Assembly: GCA_905477785.1 (NCBI GenBank)
Contig: CAJQGR010000007.1
Coordinates: 18,052 to 82,051 of the forward strand
Reading direction: 5' to 3'
Source of the DNA: an uncultured Hellea sp.
GTDB lineage: Bacteria > Pseudomonadota > Alphaproteobacteria > Caulobacterales > Maricaulaceae
DNA length: 64,000 nucleotides
Below the pieces are notes generated by a model that worked only from the letters and a program-made list of their open reading frames with translations, had not been told where the DNA came from and ran no database searches. The position numbers were made by a program, and so were the translations under genes. The stretch's first letter is position 1, and each line of letters begins with the position of its first letter. Shown in pieces: positions 25,648 to 34,358 of this stretch.

Positions 25648-26112
25648 CTAGATGGGTGCCACATCAAAATCATACTTAATTATATCAACAGCAAAGCTAG
25701 GGTCTAGACTTCTCACACCCTTTATTTGAGACAATTTATTTAGTAAAAAATCTGACATTTTATTCATACTTGATAGTGTAACTAAAATTTCAATGTCATG
25801 TTTTCCAGCTACTAATTGAACCGAAGCAACCTCTGATAATAATGCAATGTCTGCAGCCACATCATTTGCACGCCTTCCCTTAACATCAACACCAATTGGT
25901 AACAAAACATTATAATCAAAAGCTGAAAAATCCGAAACAGCAACAACCTTCATTGCTTTTGATTGCTCCATTCGTCGTATTCGTGTTGTAACCATTGAAG
26001 TTGTTACACCCAATTGATCAGCAATATTTTGGTTACTGGTACGTCCATCTTTCTTCAAGATTTTTATAATAGCATTATCTAAGTCACTAAATTGAAAATT
26101 GTTATCCGACAT
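25648..26112 (-). CDS. Lrp/AsnC family transcriptional regulator (first of tandem pair)
   Basis: This is a 154-residue Lrp/AsnC regulator with the HTH DLDNAIIKILKKDGRTSNQNIADQLGVTTSMVTTRIRR and a C-terminal RAM domain containing VQLVAGKHDIEILVTL, where the ligand site normally lies. It differs clearly from its neighbour in the recognition helix (TTSMVTTRI against TEGTIRSRV), so the two may read different DNA or form heteromers. It heads the operon Lrp-Lrp-NTF2. Its leader of about 85 bases separates the ATG from the proximal TACGCA box of element E, consistent with autoregulation. The divergent gene is a GMC oxidoreductase. Confidence 0.88.
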   Translation of the reverse strand: MSDNNFQFSDLDNAIIKILKKDGRTSNQNIADQLGVTTSMVTTRIRRMEQSKAMKVVAVSDFSAFDYNVLLPIGVDVKGRRANDVAADIALLSEVASVQLVAGKHDIEILVTLSSMNKMSDFLLNKLSQIKGVRSLDPSFAVDIIKYDFDVAPI

Positions 26113-26197
26113 TATAATCCTTATCTTATATGTTTAGACGTTTTAATAAATGATTGCTATAATTAGCTTATAGATAATAAGTTTCAAAATGCAATAT

Positions 26198-26266
26198 TGC
26201 GTATATTTTACTATCTTTTCCTCTGCAAACGTATAAATTTAAGCTATGTTTTTCTTTAAATGCGTA
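26198..26266 (-). promoter_or_regulatory. Three-box element E (degenerate middle box), facing tandem Lrp/AsnC operon
   Basis: On the minus strand the outer boxes are TACGCA (26266-26261) and TACGCA (26203-26198), with starts 63 bases apart, exactly the outer distance in elements A-D and F. At the middle position (26227-26222) the sequence is TGCAGA, four of six matches to TGCGTA. Read toward the plus strand no middle box fits, so it points at the regulator operon. The distal box lies just before the GMC ATG and could also affect that gene. Confidence 0.62.
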
Positions 26267-26271
26267 ATTTA

Positions 26272-27885
26272 ATGACTAAAGAATTTGATTATATTATTAT
26301 AGGTGCGGGTTCAGCTGGATGCGTTTTAGCTAATAGACTAAGTAAAAAACCTAATGTAAAAGTTGCTTTGATAGAAGCAGGCGGGAATGATACTGATCCA
26401 GCAATTCACATGCCCATTGGATATGGAAAAAGCCTTTATAACCCAAAAATATCATGGAGCCTTAGAACTCAACCTGAACCTTTAATGAATAAGCGAATTT
26501 TACCGTTACCCCGCGGGAAGGTATTAGGTGGCTCAAGTTCAATAAATGGAATGATATATATTCGTGGGCATAAGGAAGATTATAATACGTGGGCCAACCT
26601 TGGCTGCAAAGGCTGGGGGTTTCAAGATATTTTACCTTATTTTAAAAAATCAGAAAATTATAAATCGGGTAAAAATAGATTACATGGTGGAAACGGTCCC
26701 TTAACTGTTTCAGAAATTATTGATAAAAATCCGACTAACGACTCAATTATTAGAGCATTTACTGAATACGGTATTCCTAAGAATTATGACTTCAACGGTG
26801 ATTACCAAGAAGGCGTAGGCTACTATGATGTAAATATAAAAGATGGTAAAAGATGCTCAACTTCCACTGCTTTTTTGGAACCGGTTAAAAAAAGAAAAAA
26901 TCTTTTTATTCTTACGCATACGTATGTTAAAAAAATAAATTTCGAAAATAAATGTGCAAAAAGTGTAGTTGTTGATAATAGAAAAAAAACAGAAACACTC
27001 AGGGTGAACAAAGAAATTATTCTTTCTGCTGGTACTTATAAAAGCCCTCAACTTTTGCAGTTATCAGGTATCGGCTCAGCTCAATTTCTTAAGTCTATAG
27101 GCATTAAAGTTTTATTTAATAGCCCTGAAGTAGGAGAAAACCTTCAAGATCACTACATGGCGCCAATGGCCTGGTCACTTAAACCAAGAGCATTTAGTTA
27201 TAACAATGAATTACGAAACTTAAATTTAATTAAAAATATAATAAAATATTATCTTTTTCGAAAAGGTCCAATGACCATCCCTGCAGCATCAGTTGGAGCC
27301 TTTATAAAAAGTAATGAAAGCTTAGACCGTCCTGATTTGCAGTTCCACTGCTTGGCGGTAACCGGTGATCTTTCAGCCGCAAGCAGGGGAGAAAATGCAA
27401 AATTAACTAAGTACCCAGGACTTACAATTGGGGGAGCCCAGTTGCGACCGCAATCGCGTGGATTTGTAAAATGTGCATCAAATGATCCATTTGATGATCC
27501 AGTAATATCTCATAATTATCTGTCGGCCGAAATGGATAGACATTTAATAATAAAAGCAATGGATATATCTAGAGAACTAGCAAAAATGCCATCATTATCA
27601 AATATCATTGATCAAGAAAAACTTCCTGGGCATAATATTATAACCAATGATGAAAAAATAGAATGGCAGCTAAAACTTGGCACTACAATGTACCACCCTG
27701 TTGGTACTTGTAGGATGGGAAATGAAAGACATTCAGTAGTAGACTCTAATTTACAAGTAAATGGTGTTCAAGGGTTGCGCGTTATTGATGCCTCAATAAT
27801 GCCACGAATTGTTTCAGGTAATACAAATGCTGCTACTATAGCAATCGCAGAAAAAGGCGCAGAATTGATAATTAATAAAATGTAA
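26272..27885 (+). CDS. GMC-family FAD-dependent oxidoreductase (choline dehydrogenase-like)
   Basis: This is a 537-residue flavoenzyme when begun at MTKEFDYIIIGAGSAG; the track's start four residues earlier overlaps the TGCGTA box. Signatures are the dinucleotide motif GAGSAGCVLANRLS, PRGKVLGGSSSINGMIYIRG, GTYKSPQLLQLSGIG (second GMC signature) and the catalytic YHPVGTCRMG near the end. GMC members oxidise alcohols to aldehydes or ketones; sterol oxidases and polyethylene-glycol dehydrogenases are relatives. No ribosome site is visible. It is transcribed alone and ends immediately next to the convergent DUF3604 gene. The substrate is probably a steroid or side-chain hydroxyl. Confidence 0.88.
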   Translation: MTKEFDYIIIGAGSAGCVLANRLSKKPNVKVALIEAGGNDTDPAIHMPIGYGKSLYNPKISWSLRTQPEPLMNKRILPLPRGKVLGGSSSINGMIYIRGHKEDYNTWANLGCKGWGFQDILPYFKKSENYKSGKNRLHGGNGPLTVSEIIDKNPTNDSIIRAFTEYGIPKNYDFNGDYQEGVGYYDVNIKDGKRCSTSTAFLEPVKKRKNLFILTHTYVKKINFENKCAKSVVVDNRKKTETLRVNKEIILSAGTYKSPQLLQLSGIGSAQFLKSIGIKVLFNSPEVGENLQDHYMAPMAWSLKPRAFSYNNELRNLNLIKNIIKYYLFRKGPMTIPAASVGAFIKSNESLDRPDLQFHCLAVTGDLSAASRGENAKLTKYPGLTIGGAQLRPQSRGFVKCASNDPFDDPVISHNYLSAEMDRHLIIKAMDISRELAKMPSLSNIIDQEKLPGHNIITNDEKIEWQLKLGTTMYHPVGTCRMGNERHSVVDSNLQVNGVQGLRVIDASIMPRIVSGNTNAATIAIAEKGAELIINKM

Positions 27886-29796
27886 TTATTTTATCCAAAT
27901 AGCTGAACTCCATGCACGATCCTGAATAGTAGCCTGCATATTTGGATTCGGAGGTGTTCCATTGCGAACCGCATCCCAAGTACTCCAACGACACTTTGGG
28001 TTTTCCAATACACGAATATAGTAAGCAGATTTTTGCCCAGGAATATAGTTAGGGTCAGACCAAAGCGCTTTGAGTTCGCTACTACCCGTCTCATCATTCG
28101 TTTGACAGTTAGATAAATCAACTGATGCGCCATTTTCAGGACATCTATTTGTGTCAGGGGATGGCTGAAGATCTCCTGCACAAGAAATATCATAAATCTG
28201 CTCAAGGTTATCAGTTTCATCCGACCAAACCTTTATAATTTGTATTCGCTGTAAAGGGTATCCATCAGGATCCTTTATGGCCCATGCAATAAAATCTGGT
28301 GAATTAGTTCCACTACTTTTAGTACCACCCATTGGTACTCCATTTTTATATGCCTCTTCTAGCATATTTGTTGATGATAAAATCGTATCATTGTAGTTTC
28401 CTGCAAAAAAACGTGTTTTGATACGTGGCCCCGATGTTGCAAAGGTTTCTTTACGTTTCATAGCATCAAATATATCTTCGCGTGTGTTGGACTCAGCCCA
28501 AACACCAGCTAAACCAGACGCTCCGTATGAGGCAGAAGATATAAAAGCTAACTCCGTCTCTTCACTTACAACATTTTCCCAAGACATTTTACCATCTGGG
28601 GGCACTGATCCTCGATTGGCAAGATCAGTATCATGCGAGAACTTACCAAAATGCTGCTCCTCAGATAACGATGGAGCACTAACATGAGTATCAGATGATC
28701 CAATAAATCCGAATTCATATGGATTTTTACCAATATTCTGCTCGATACCAATTCCTCTGGAAAGGGCCTGGCGAACAAAACTACCCGGGACTTTTTTACT
28801 CTCTGTCGCCATGCCAACCAAAATTTCATAAAGTTCATGATTTGCGAATTCATCTTCAGGGGATAGTAAAGGGTGTGTTTCAGAGGTGCCCTTAACTTGA
28901 GTCATTTCTACTATAGGTTCATTTTTAATCCGGTTTGCTGCATAGGTTTTAGTAATGGGGGAACCATCAGACATTGTCATAGAAAACATCTGGCCGTTAG
29001 ATGCGTTAGAGTTGTGAGGTATTGATAATACATCAAAGCCTTCATCCCGTTTATCATTCATCCAGTTCCAAAGGTCTTCAGGGTTTGTTGAATCAAGTGT
29101 TGAAAACAAACGTTCAGGGGCTCTATCACGAAAAATCACATTACGGTGCAAGTTAATTGCTCCCAAATTATCTGCTATTTCACCAATAATATTCATATTA
29201 GTATATTCATAAGCAGCAAAAGTTGTAAATCTACCAGGATCATAATGCTTTTCTGCTGCAAGAACATTCTCTGCCCACGCACTATCTATGAAGTCCCTAT
29301 CATAAATATCTTCTATTGGGTCTCCTGTTACTATTGTTGTTCCAACCTTTGTAAAGGCTTCAATTCGAGCCTCTCTTGACCCACCAAATATTCCAAATAT
29401 TGATTTTGCTGTATCTGTTTTGGAAATAGGGTTATTTCTATCACGCATTGCAGCTAGAACACCCATATATTCCCCATGATCGGTTACTCCGTAAAAATCT
29501 AAAGGGGGACCAGAAATCGTAATATCCTTACCTGCCCCATTATCAATGGTATCACCCTTTGCAAAACGGTAAGCATCATCTGCGGTTGTTCTCGTTCCTG
29601 TTATAAAAGCATCAAAAGAGTTTTTTGTATGCACATGCAAGTCACCAAAATATGCATTTCTTGTATCAACTTTTTCAATTAAAATTGGAGTTGTTTTTGG
29701 TTCAACCACAGAAATTTCTTTTTCTGGTTTTTCCATGCAGCCTGTAGTTAACAATAGACAACATGCAGCGCTTCCTAGGTAAATATTTTTAAACAT
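27886..29796 (-). CDS. DUF3604 lipoprotein
   Basis: This is a 636-residue exported protein with signal and lipobox LTTGC (Cys20). The mature part matches DUF3604, a PHP-like metal-dependent family: YFGDLHVHTKNSFDAF near residue 50, GVTDHGEYMGV, SIPHNSNAS and IGSSDTHV supply the His/Asp metal ligands. The function of the family is not established, though members recur in marine bacteria and steroid-degrading clusters. It is the last gene of the minus operon ligase-amidohydrolase-Rieske-crotonase-DUF3604, nine bases after the crotonase. A phosphoesterase or amidase-like hydrolysis at the envelope is a reasonable guess. Confidence 0.85.
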   Translation of the reverse strand: MFKNIYLGSAACCLLLTTGCMEKPEKEISVVEPKTTPILIEKVDTRNAYFGDLHVHTKNSFDAFITGTRTTADDAYRFAKGDTIDNGAGKDITISGPPLDFYGVTDHGEYMGVLAAMRDRNNPISKTDTAKSIFGIFGGSREARIEAFTKVGTTIVTGDPIEDIYDRDFIDSAWAENVLAAEKHYDPGRFTTFAAYEYTNMNIIGEIADNLGAINLHRNVIFRDRAPERLFSTLDSTNPEDLWNWMNDKRDEGFDVLSIPHNSNASNGQMFSMTMSDGSPITKTYAANRIKNEPIVEMTQVKGTSETHPLLSPEDEFANHELYEILVGMATESKKVPGSFVRQALSRGIGIEQNIGKNPYEFGFIGSSDTHVSAPSLSEEQHFGKFSHDTDLANRGSVPPDGKMSWENVVSEETELAFISSASYGASGLAGVWAESNTREDIFDAMKRKETFATSGPRIKTRFFAGNYNDTILSSTNMLEEAYKNGVPMGGTKSSGTNSPDFIAWAIKDPDGYPLQRIQIIKVWSDETDNLEQIYDISCAGDLQPSPDTNRCPENGASVDLSNCQTNDETGSSELKALWSDPNYIPGQKSAYYIRVLENPKCRWSTWDAVRNGTPPNPNMQATIQDRAWSSAIWIK

Positions 29797-29804
29797 AATT
29801 TCTC

Positions 29805-30572
29805 TTAACTTCCTGTCCAGTTTGGCTTTCTTTTTTCTGAAAAAGCTTTAATGCCTTCAATGGCATCGTTACTATTTCTCCAATTTATAAATTCATGATA
29901 ACTTTCCTGTTTGGCAATTGCATTTTCTAAACTTTCCTCGGATAGCCCATTACTAACAGTCATTTTGGAGGCTTGGATAGCCATGGGTGCTCCCTTGAGA
30001 ATATCATAGCAATATTTTTTTACTACACCCGACAATTCATCATGAGGAACAACTTCATTCACAAACCCCATGCGCAAACCTTCTTCTGCTGAGTATTTTC
30101 TTGATGTAAGTATCATGGCCATGGCATTTTTTAAGCCTATTTGACGAGGCAGCCTATGTAAACCACCACCTAATGCTACAGCACCGACTAAAGGCTCTGG
30201 CAAGCCGAATGTACTTCTTTTACTGGCTACGATTAAATCACAAGCTAATGCAAGTTCAAATCCACCCCCTAAAGCATATCCATCAACTGCAGCAATGACC
30301 GGTTTTGCTAAGTCGAAACGATTTATTAATCCAGCATATCCGCCTCTTGGATATTCACCATCTATACCATCATTTAAGTCACTACCAGCGCAAAAAGCTT
30401 TATCACCCTCCCCAGAAATTACTGCAACCAATTGATTTTTATTTGATGAAAAATCATCAAAAGCGGCATTCAAATTATGATGCATTTCATCAGTAATTGA
30501 ATTCATTGCCTCCGGGCGATTTAGTTTTATGAAAGTGACCGGACCATCATGGGATATGTTAACGTTCTGCAA
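29805..30572 (-). CDS. Enoyl-CoA hydratase/isomerase family protein (crotonase)
   Basis: This is a 255-residue crotonase with both acidic catalytic positions kept: YALGGGFELALACD (first Glu) and FGLPEPLVGAVALGG (second Glu). GEGDKAFCAGSDLNDG forms the oxyanion region. The length is standard. It likely hydrates an enoyl-CoA in side-chain or ring beta-oxidation. It adjoins the KshA-like Rieske gene with no gap, in the same operon. Unlike the crotonase at 7375, nothing argues against hydratase chemistry here. Confidence 0.88.
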   Translation of the reverse strand: MQNVNISHDGPVTFIKLNRPEAMNSITDEMHHNLNAAFDDFSSNKNQLVAVISGEGDKAFCAGSDLNDGIDGEYPRGGYAGLINRFDLAKPVIAAVDGYALGGGFELALACDLIVASKRSTFGLPEPLVGAVALGGGLHRLPRQIGLKNAMAMILTSRKYSAEEGLRMGFVNEVVPHDELSGVVKKYCYDILKGAPMAIQASKMTVSNGLSEESLENAIAKQESYHEFINWRNSNDAIEGIKAFSEKRKPNWTGS

Positions 30573-31685
30573 TTATTCTACCCTATTATCCATTTTGAGC
30601 TTAGTTACTTTTTTTTTATCATTACCCCACTCTGCATAAAATTGTGAAAAATATTTTCTAAATGGAAGTATTGGGCCATCGCCATCACATATACTGGGTT
30701 TCGGCATATATTTTTGACGATCCCACACTACCTTATCTTGATCCAATTGCTTACAAATTTCACGCCTCATAGCTTTTGCCAAGTTAGCCATGGGCCCTTC
30801 AGCTTCTTTTATTGGCTGAGTGAATGCAAACCTAATATGAGTTCTTTCTTGGTCTATAGGTGTTATTCCAGCTACCATCAAAGTTTCAGAAATTCCCGAA
30901 AATTTAGTCCAACTTTGTCCAGCTCCAATAGTTCCATAAGCTATAGTACCATCAACAACACCTTTTGGGGTTGGCATTTTAGCATCAACACTTGCCGTTC
31001 GTTTATGCCCATCAAATTCAAAATTGTAATTAGGAAAATCATTTGTACCATGAATATATTTAAAATGAGCAGCATCAACTCCATTTTCCGCCATATTTTG
31101 CACAGGCCCATGTACAATCCATTCATATTTTTTATAATCAGTCCAGTCCTTATCATGAACTTGTTCGAAAGTCTCTGGCTGCCACTTTGGGGGCTCATTA
31201 AATGGATGGTACCAAACTAATATTTGTTTGTTGCTCTCTTCAACAATCCACTCTTTTTCGCAAGGTCTGGCAGCGGAAGGTGGTATTTTTTTTGCATAAG
31301 GTACAGCTATAACACTTCCTTTGCTATTATATTCCCATGCATGAAATGGACACTCCAATGAGTTTCCTTTGACTCTACCGCCATAACCCATGTGTGCACC
31401 TAAGTGCTTACAGTATGCATCAATAATTCTAGCCCGTCCGTCTTCACCTCGCCAAAGAACTAAATCTTTACCAAAGTAAAAAAGAGGTTTGACTTCACCT
31501 ACTAAGAGTTCATCCGAATATGCAACCATAAACCATCCAAATGGCAGAGGTAATGTATCAAGATTGCGGTCTTTAATTGAAGCTCTGTTATCAACTGAAT
31601 TCATTCTCCAAGCAGTTAAGCCCTCCCCCTTCAGGCCTTCTAGTTGAGCCCATACAGCGACGTGAGATGTAGTATTCGAACTCAT
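30573..31685 (-). CDS. Rieske non-heme iron oxygenase, KshA-like
   Basis: This 370-residue oxygenase has a Rieske [2Fe-2S] site C-x-H-x17-C-x2-H (YCKHLGAH ... ECPFH) near residues 85-110. The mononuclear iron motif ENGVDAAHFKYIHG supplies the two His, and the C-terminus GDGPILPFRKYFSQFY is shared with the oxygenase at 43740. Overall layout and size match KshA, the oxygenase of 3-ketosteroid 9alpha-hydroxylase. It needs a ferredoxin/reductase, and only one ferredoxin gene (56225) is in the window. It overlaps the amidohydrolase gene by one base and lies in the operon facing 34211. The true hydroxylation position is unknown. Confidence 0.85.
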   Translation of the reverse strand: MSSNTTSHVAVWAQLEGLKGEGLTAWRMNSVDNRASIKDRNLDTLPLPFGWFMVAYSDELLVGEVKPLFYFGKDLVLWRGEDGRARIIDAYCKHLGAHMGYGGRVKGNSLECPFHAWEYNSKGSVIAVPYAKKIPPSAARPCEKEWIVEESNKQILVWYHPFNEPPKWQPETFEQVHDKDWTDYKKYEWIVHGPVQNMAENGVDAAHFKYIHGTNDFPNYNFEFDGHKRTASVDAKMPTPKGVVDGTIAYGTIGAGQSWTKFSGISETLMVAGITPIDQERTHIRFAFTQPIKEAEGPMANLAKAMRREICKQLDQDKVVWDRQKYMPKPSICDGDGPILPFRKYFSQFYAEWGNDKKKVTKLKMDNRVE

Positions 31686-32563
31686 TACTTATCCTCTAAC
31701 TTAAAAACTTTTATTGCATTTTCTCGCAAAAATTTTGGCCATACATGTTTTTTCAAGGGTACATTTTCCATATCAGTAAAAATACGGTCTAAACTTAAAC
31801 CCATTGGAAAATATCCTGCATAAATGATTTTATCTGCACCTCTAGTATTCGCATATTCAATTATTGCTTTTGGATAATGCTTGGGGGCAAAGGCTGAAGT
31901 GGAATAATATAAATTGGGGTACTTTATCATTAGTTTTACAGCCAAATCTTCCCAAGGCTGAGCTCCATGTCTCATCACAATTTTTAGTTCAGGAAAAAAC
32001 CAGCAAACTTCGTCCAGATGTTCAACTTTTTGAGTGTGCATGGGTATTCTGGGGCCAGGAACGCCAACATTGAGCACCATAGGTATATCTAGCTCTACAC
32101 AGGCAGCATAAAGCGGATACATCCGTGCATCATTTATAGCAACTTGTGGGCAAGTTCCTGCAGGAAAAACAGAGGCTGATTTTATACCATATTTTTGATA
32201 AAGAAATTTTAACCTTTTTACTTCTTTCATACCGCCATTCGGATTACACGGCACATCAAAAAAGAAACGTTTAGGGTAATTTTTTGCAGCTTGTTCGGAG
32301 GTTTTATCATTATTAAAACCAACCATGGCCATTTCAATGTTATAGGCATTCATTTGCGTAACTGTCCAACTTACGAAGTTAACCTCATCTGCAGATGGCT
32401 CTGGTATATCTTTAAACATATATTGCGCAGGCATTTTAAACATATCACGACTCTGTTGGTCATTTAGCAAAGGACGAAAGCTACTGTACCAATCGGATCT
32501 ATCCGCATGCGTGGGTATGCCTAACATTGTATCAATTATTTTTATGTCTTTAGGATACGTCAT
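31685..32563 (-). CDS. Amidohydrolase-2-like TIM-barrel protein, metal ligands largely missing
   Basis: This 292-residue protein resembles the amidohydrolase-2/ACMSD family in strand order and in the segments YGIKSASVFPAG and LKIVMRHGAQPWEDL. The N-terminal HxH metal pair expected after the first strand is absent (IIDTMLGIPT), and the final Asp motif GTDYP reads YAGYFP. Either it uses another chemistry or it is non-catalytic. It is co-transcribed with a CoA ligase (14-base overlap) and a KshA-like oxygenase. Proteins of this kind recur beside steroid genes, but their role is unknown. Confidence 0.72.
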   Translation of the reverse strand: MTYPKDIKIIDTMLGIPTHADRSDWYSSFRPLLNDQQSRDMFKMPAQYMFKDIPEPSADEVNFVSWTVTQMNAYNIEMAMVGFNNDKTSEQAAKNYPKRFFFDVPCNPNGGMKEVKRLKFLYQKYGIKSASVFPAGTCPQVAINDARMYPLYAACVELDIPMVLNVGVPGPRIPMHTQKVEHLDEVCWFFPELKIVMRHGAQPWEDLAVKLMIKYPNLYYSTSAFAPKHYPKAIIEYANTRGADKIIYAGYFPMGLSLDRIFTDMENVPLKKHVWPKFLRENAIKVFKLEDK

Positions 32564-34211
32564 TTTGCTTCTGCTTTTTTTTTAATTGCATTATATGAAT
32601 TTCTCTTACTTTATTTTTTTCAATTTTACCCATAGCATTTAATTCAAAAGGTTTATTTTGTATAATGATTTGCTCTGGTATTTTATACTTAGCTAAATTT
32701 TTTTTAGCAAAATTTAAGATGTCTTTCTCTAACAAACCATTTTTAACATAAAGTCTTACAACTAGTGCCTCGCCCAATCTTTCATGAGGGATACCATATG
32801 CACAAATTGCGAGGACATTTTTTTGACGTCCCAATACTTGCTCAATCTCTGCACAATAAATATTTTCACCGCCTGATATGACCATATCAGTTCTCCTATC
32901 AACAATGTAGAGATATCCTTGATTATCTATTTTTCCTACATCTCCTGTCTTAAACCAATCACCTGACATACTGGCCAAAGTTTCTTTTGGTCTATTAAAG
33001 TAACCTTGCATAAGTGTGGCTCCTTTGACCCAAATTTCTCCAACTTCACCAATGGGTAGTTTATTGCCGTTCTCACTCGTGATTTGCACATCAAACATTG
33101 GAAGTATTTGACCAGCTGCAGAGGGATTAGCAAGGTAAACATCACCAACTGCTTGAGATATTGCTCCACATGTTTCAGTCATACCATAACCTGCACCTAT
33201 GAAAGCTTTAGGAAAGGATTTATGTATTTCATTAAGCAAGTTAATCGGTAAAGCTTGCCCTCCACAAGAAACTGAAACTAATGAAGAAAGATCAAATTTT
33301 TTAAAAACAGGGGAACGTAGCAAGTCCCAATACATTGTTGGTACGCCTCCAAAATTTGATATTTTTTCCTTTTCTATCAATGACAGGGCTTTATCAGGAT
33401 TCCACTTATCCATTATTACCAATTTACCACCATTGATTAAAGCAGTCATAAACACAGCACTACAACCACTTGTATGAAATAACGGAAATATTAAAAGTGA
33501 TCCGCTTTGTGGCATCTGAGACTTTAAGCTTTCAACATCAATACCATAACTCAATGCCATTTTTTTAAGAACAACAGCCATAGCCATCTGGGTATTCATG
33601 ACCCCTGATATAAATGCACCGTGAGTAATTACAGCAGCTTTAGCAACTCCAGTTGTACCTGAAGTAAAAAACATACATGCAATATCATCGCTTTCAGTCT
33701 GAGCTGCTTTGAATTGATTTGATTTCTCTGGGAAATTATCTGCAGACAAATATTTACCTTTATAACCCTCTTTAAAAAGAGCATCTAGTCGAGCTTTATC
33801 TCCAATTACATAAACACAATTAGTATCGTTAACAGCTCGAAGCATAGTTTCACCCTTTCCCCGACTATTTATCAAAACTGCAATTCCTCCAGCATTAATT
33901 ATAGCGATAAAAGCAATCATCCACTCGGGTTGGTTCTTCATGCAAATAGCTATCGTTTTACCTTTAATGTTAGTAATCTCTTTTGTTAGCCATAAGCTGA
34001 GCCCGTCTGCATAGCCAAATATATCATCAAAGCTAAGACGAATATCACCCGAAACTAAAAATTCAGTTTCACCAAATTTTCTTGCTTGGTCAAATATTGA
34101 GCCCATGCTTTTAGGAGAGTTTTTAAAAACACGAATTGACCCTTTAGATACAACCTCGAATACTCCACCAGGAGCCATTAACTCTTCAACTATTGGATCA
34201 GCGCTTATCAT
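32550..34211 (-). CDS. Acyl-CoA synthetase (AMP-binding)
   Basis: This is a 553-residue ANL ligase. Core motifs are FFTSGTTGVAKAAVITHG, GAGYGMTETCG, TGDVGKIDNQGYLYIVDRRTDM and NAMGKIEKNKV with the catalytic lysine. An N-terminal extension of about 35 residues precedes the typical start, and the C-terminus is a lysine-rich tail. It heads the five-gene minus operon that includes amidohydrolase-like, Rieske, crotonase and DUF3604 genes. Its promoter shares the 147-base divergent region with three-box element F, which points the other way. The substrate is likely a steroid carboxylate, but this is inference. Confidence 0.86.
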   Translation of the reverse strand: MISADPIVEELMAPGGVFEVVSKGSIRVFKNSPKSMGSIFDQARKFGETEFLVSGDIRLSFDDIFGYADGLSLWLTKEITNIKGKTIAICMKNQPEWMIAFIAIINAGGIAVLINSRGKGETMLRAVNDTNCVYVIGDKARLDALFKEGYKGKYLSADNFPEKSNQFKAAQTESDDIACMFFTSGTTGVAKAAVITHGAFISGVMNTQMAMAVVLKKMALSYGIDVESLKSQMPQSGSLLIFPLFHTSGCSAVFMTALINGGKLVIMDKWNPDKALSLIEKEKISNFGGVPTMYWDLLRSPVFKKFDLSSLVSVSCGGQALPINLLNEIHKSFPKAFIGAGYGMTETCGAISQAVGDVYLANPSAAGQILPMFDVQITSENGNKLPIGEVGEIWVKGATLMQGYFNRPKETLASMSGDWFKTGDVGKIDNQGYLYIVDRRTDMVISGGENIYCAEIEQVLGRQKNVLAICAYGIPHERLGEALVVRLYVKNGLLEKDILNFAKKNLAKYKIPEQIIIQNKPFELNAMGKIEKNKVREIHIMQLKKKQKQNDVS

Positions 34212-34252
34212 TTGAGATAAAAAGTACCTTCGTTTTTTTATCTAGCATATAT

Positions 34253-34321
34253 TACGCATTATGGATAATCAACATAGCTTTTTAATTACAATGCGTATTT
34301 TTTATGTTTATTTTCTACGCA
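34253..34321 (+). promoter_or_regulatory. Three-box element F, facing tandem SDR operon
   Basis: The order is TACGCA (34253-34258), N33, TGCGTA (34292-34297), N18, TACGCA (34316-34321), identical in every box and spacer to element C. The SDR ATG is 37 bases after the last box and has its own AAAAGGGG ribosome site. The element therefore tolerates different distances to the start codon, so it is more likely an operator or promoter than part of the ribosome-binding region. Confidence 0.78.
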
Positions 34322-34358
34322 TTTTAAATTATAAGTTACCACATAAAAGGGGAATCTC

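Noticed and set aside
26261-26271. GMC oxidoreductase start at 26260
   Set aside because: The extra four residues are encoded by the TGCGTA box; the ATG at 26272 fits the family N-terminus better.
30714-31220. 168-residue plus-strand ORF
   Set aside because: Antisense to the KshA-like Rieske gene whose motifs are unambiguous; no ribosome site or domain.
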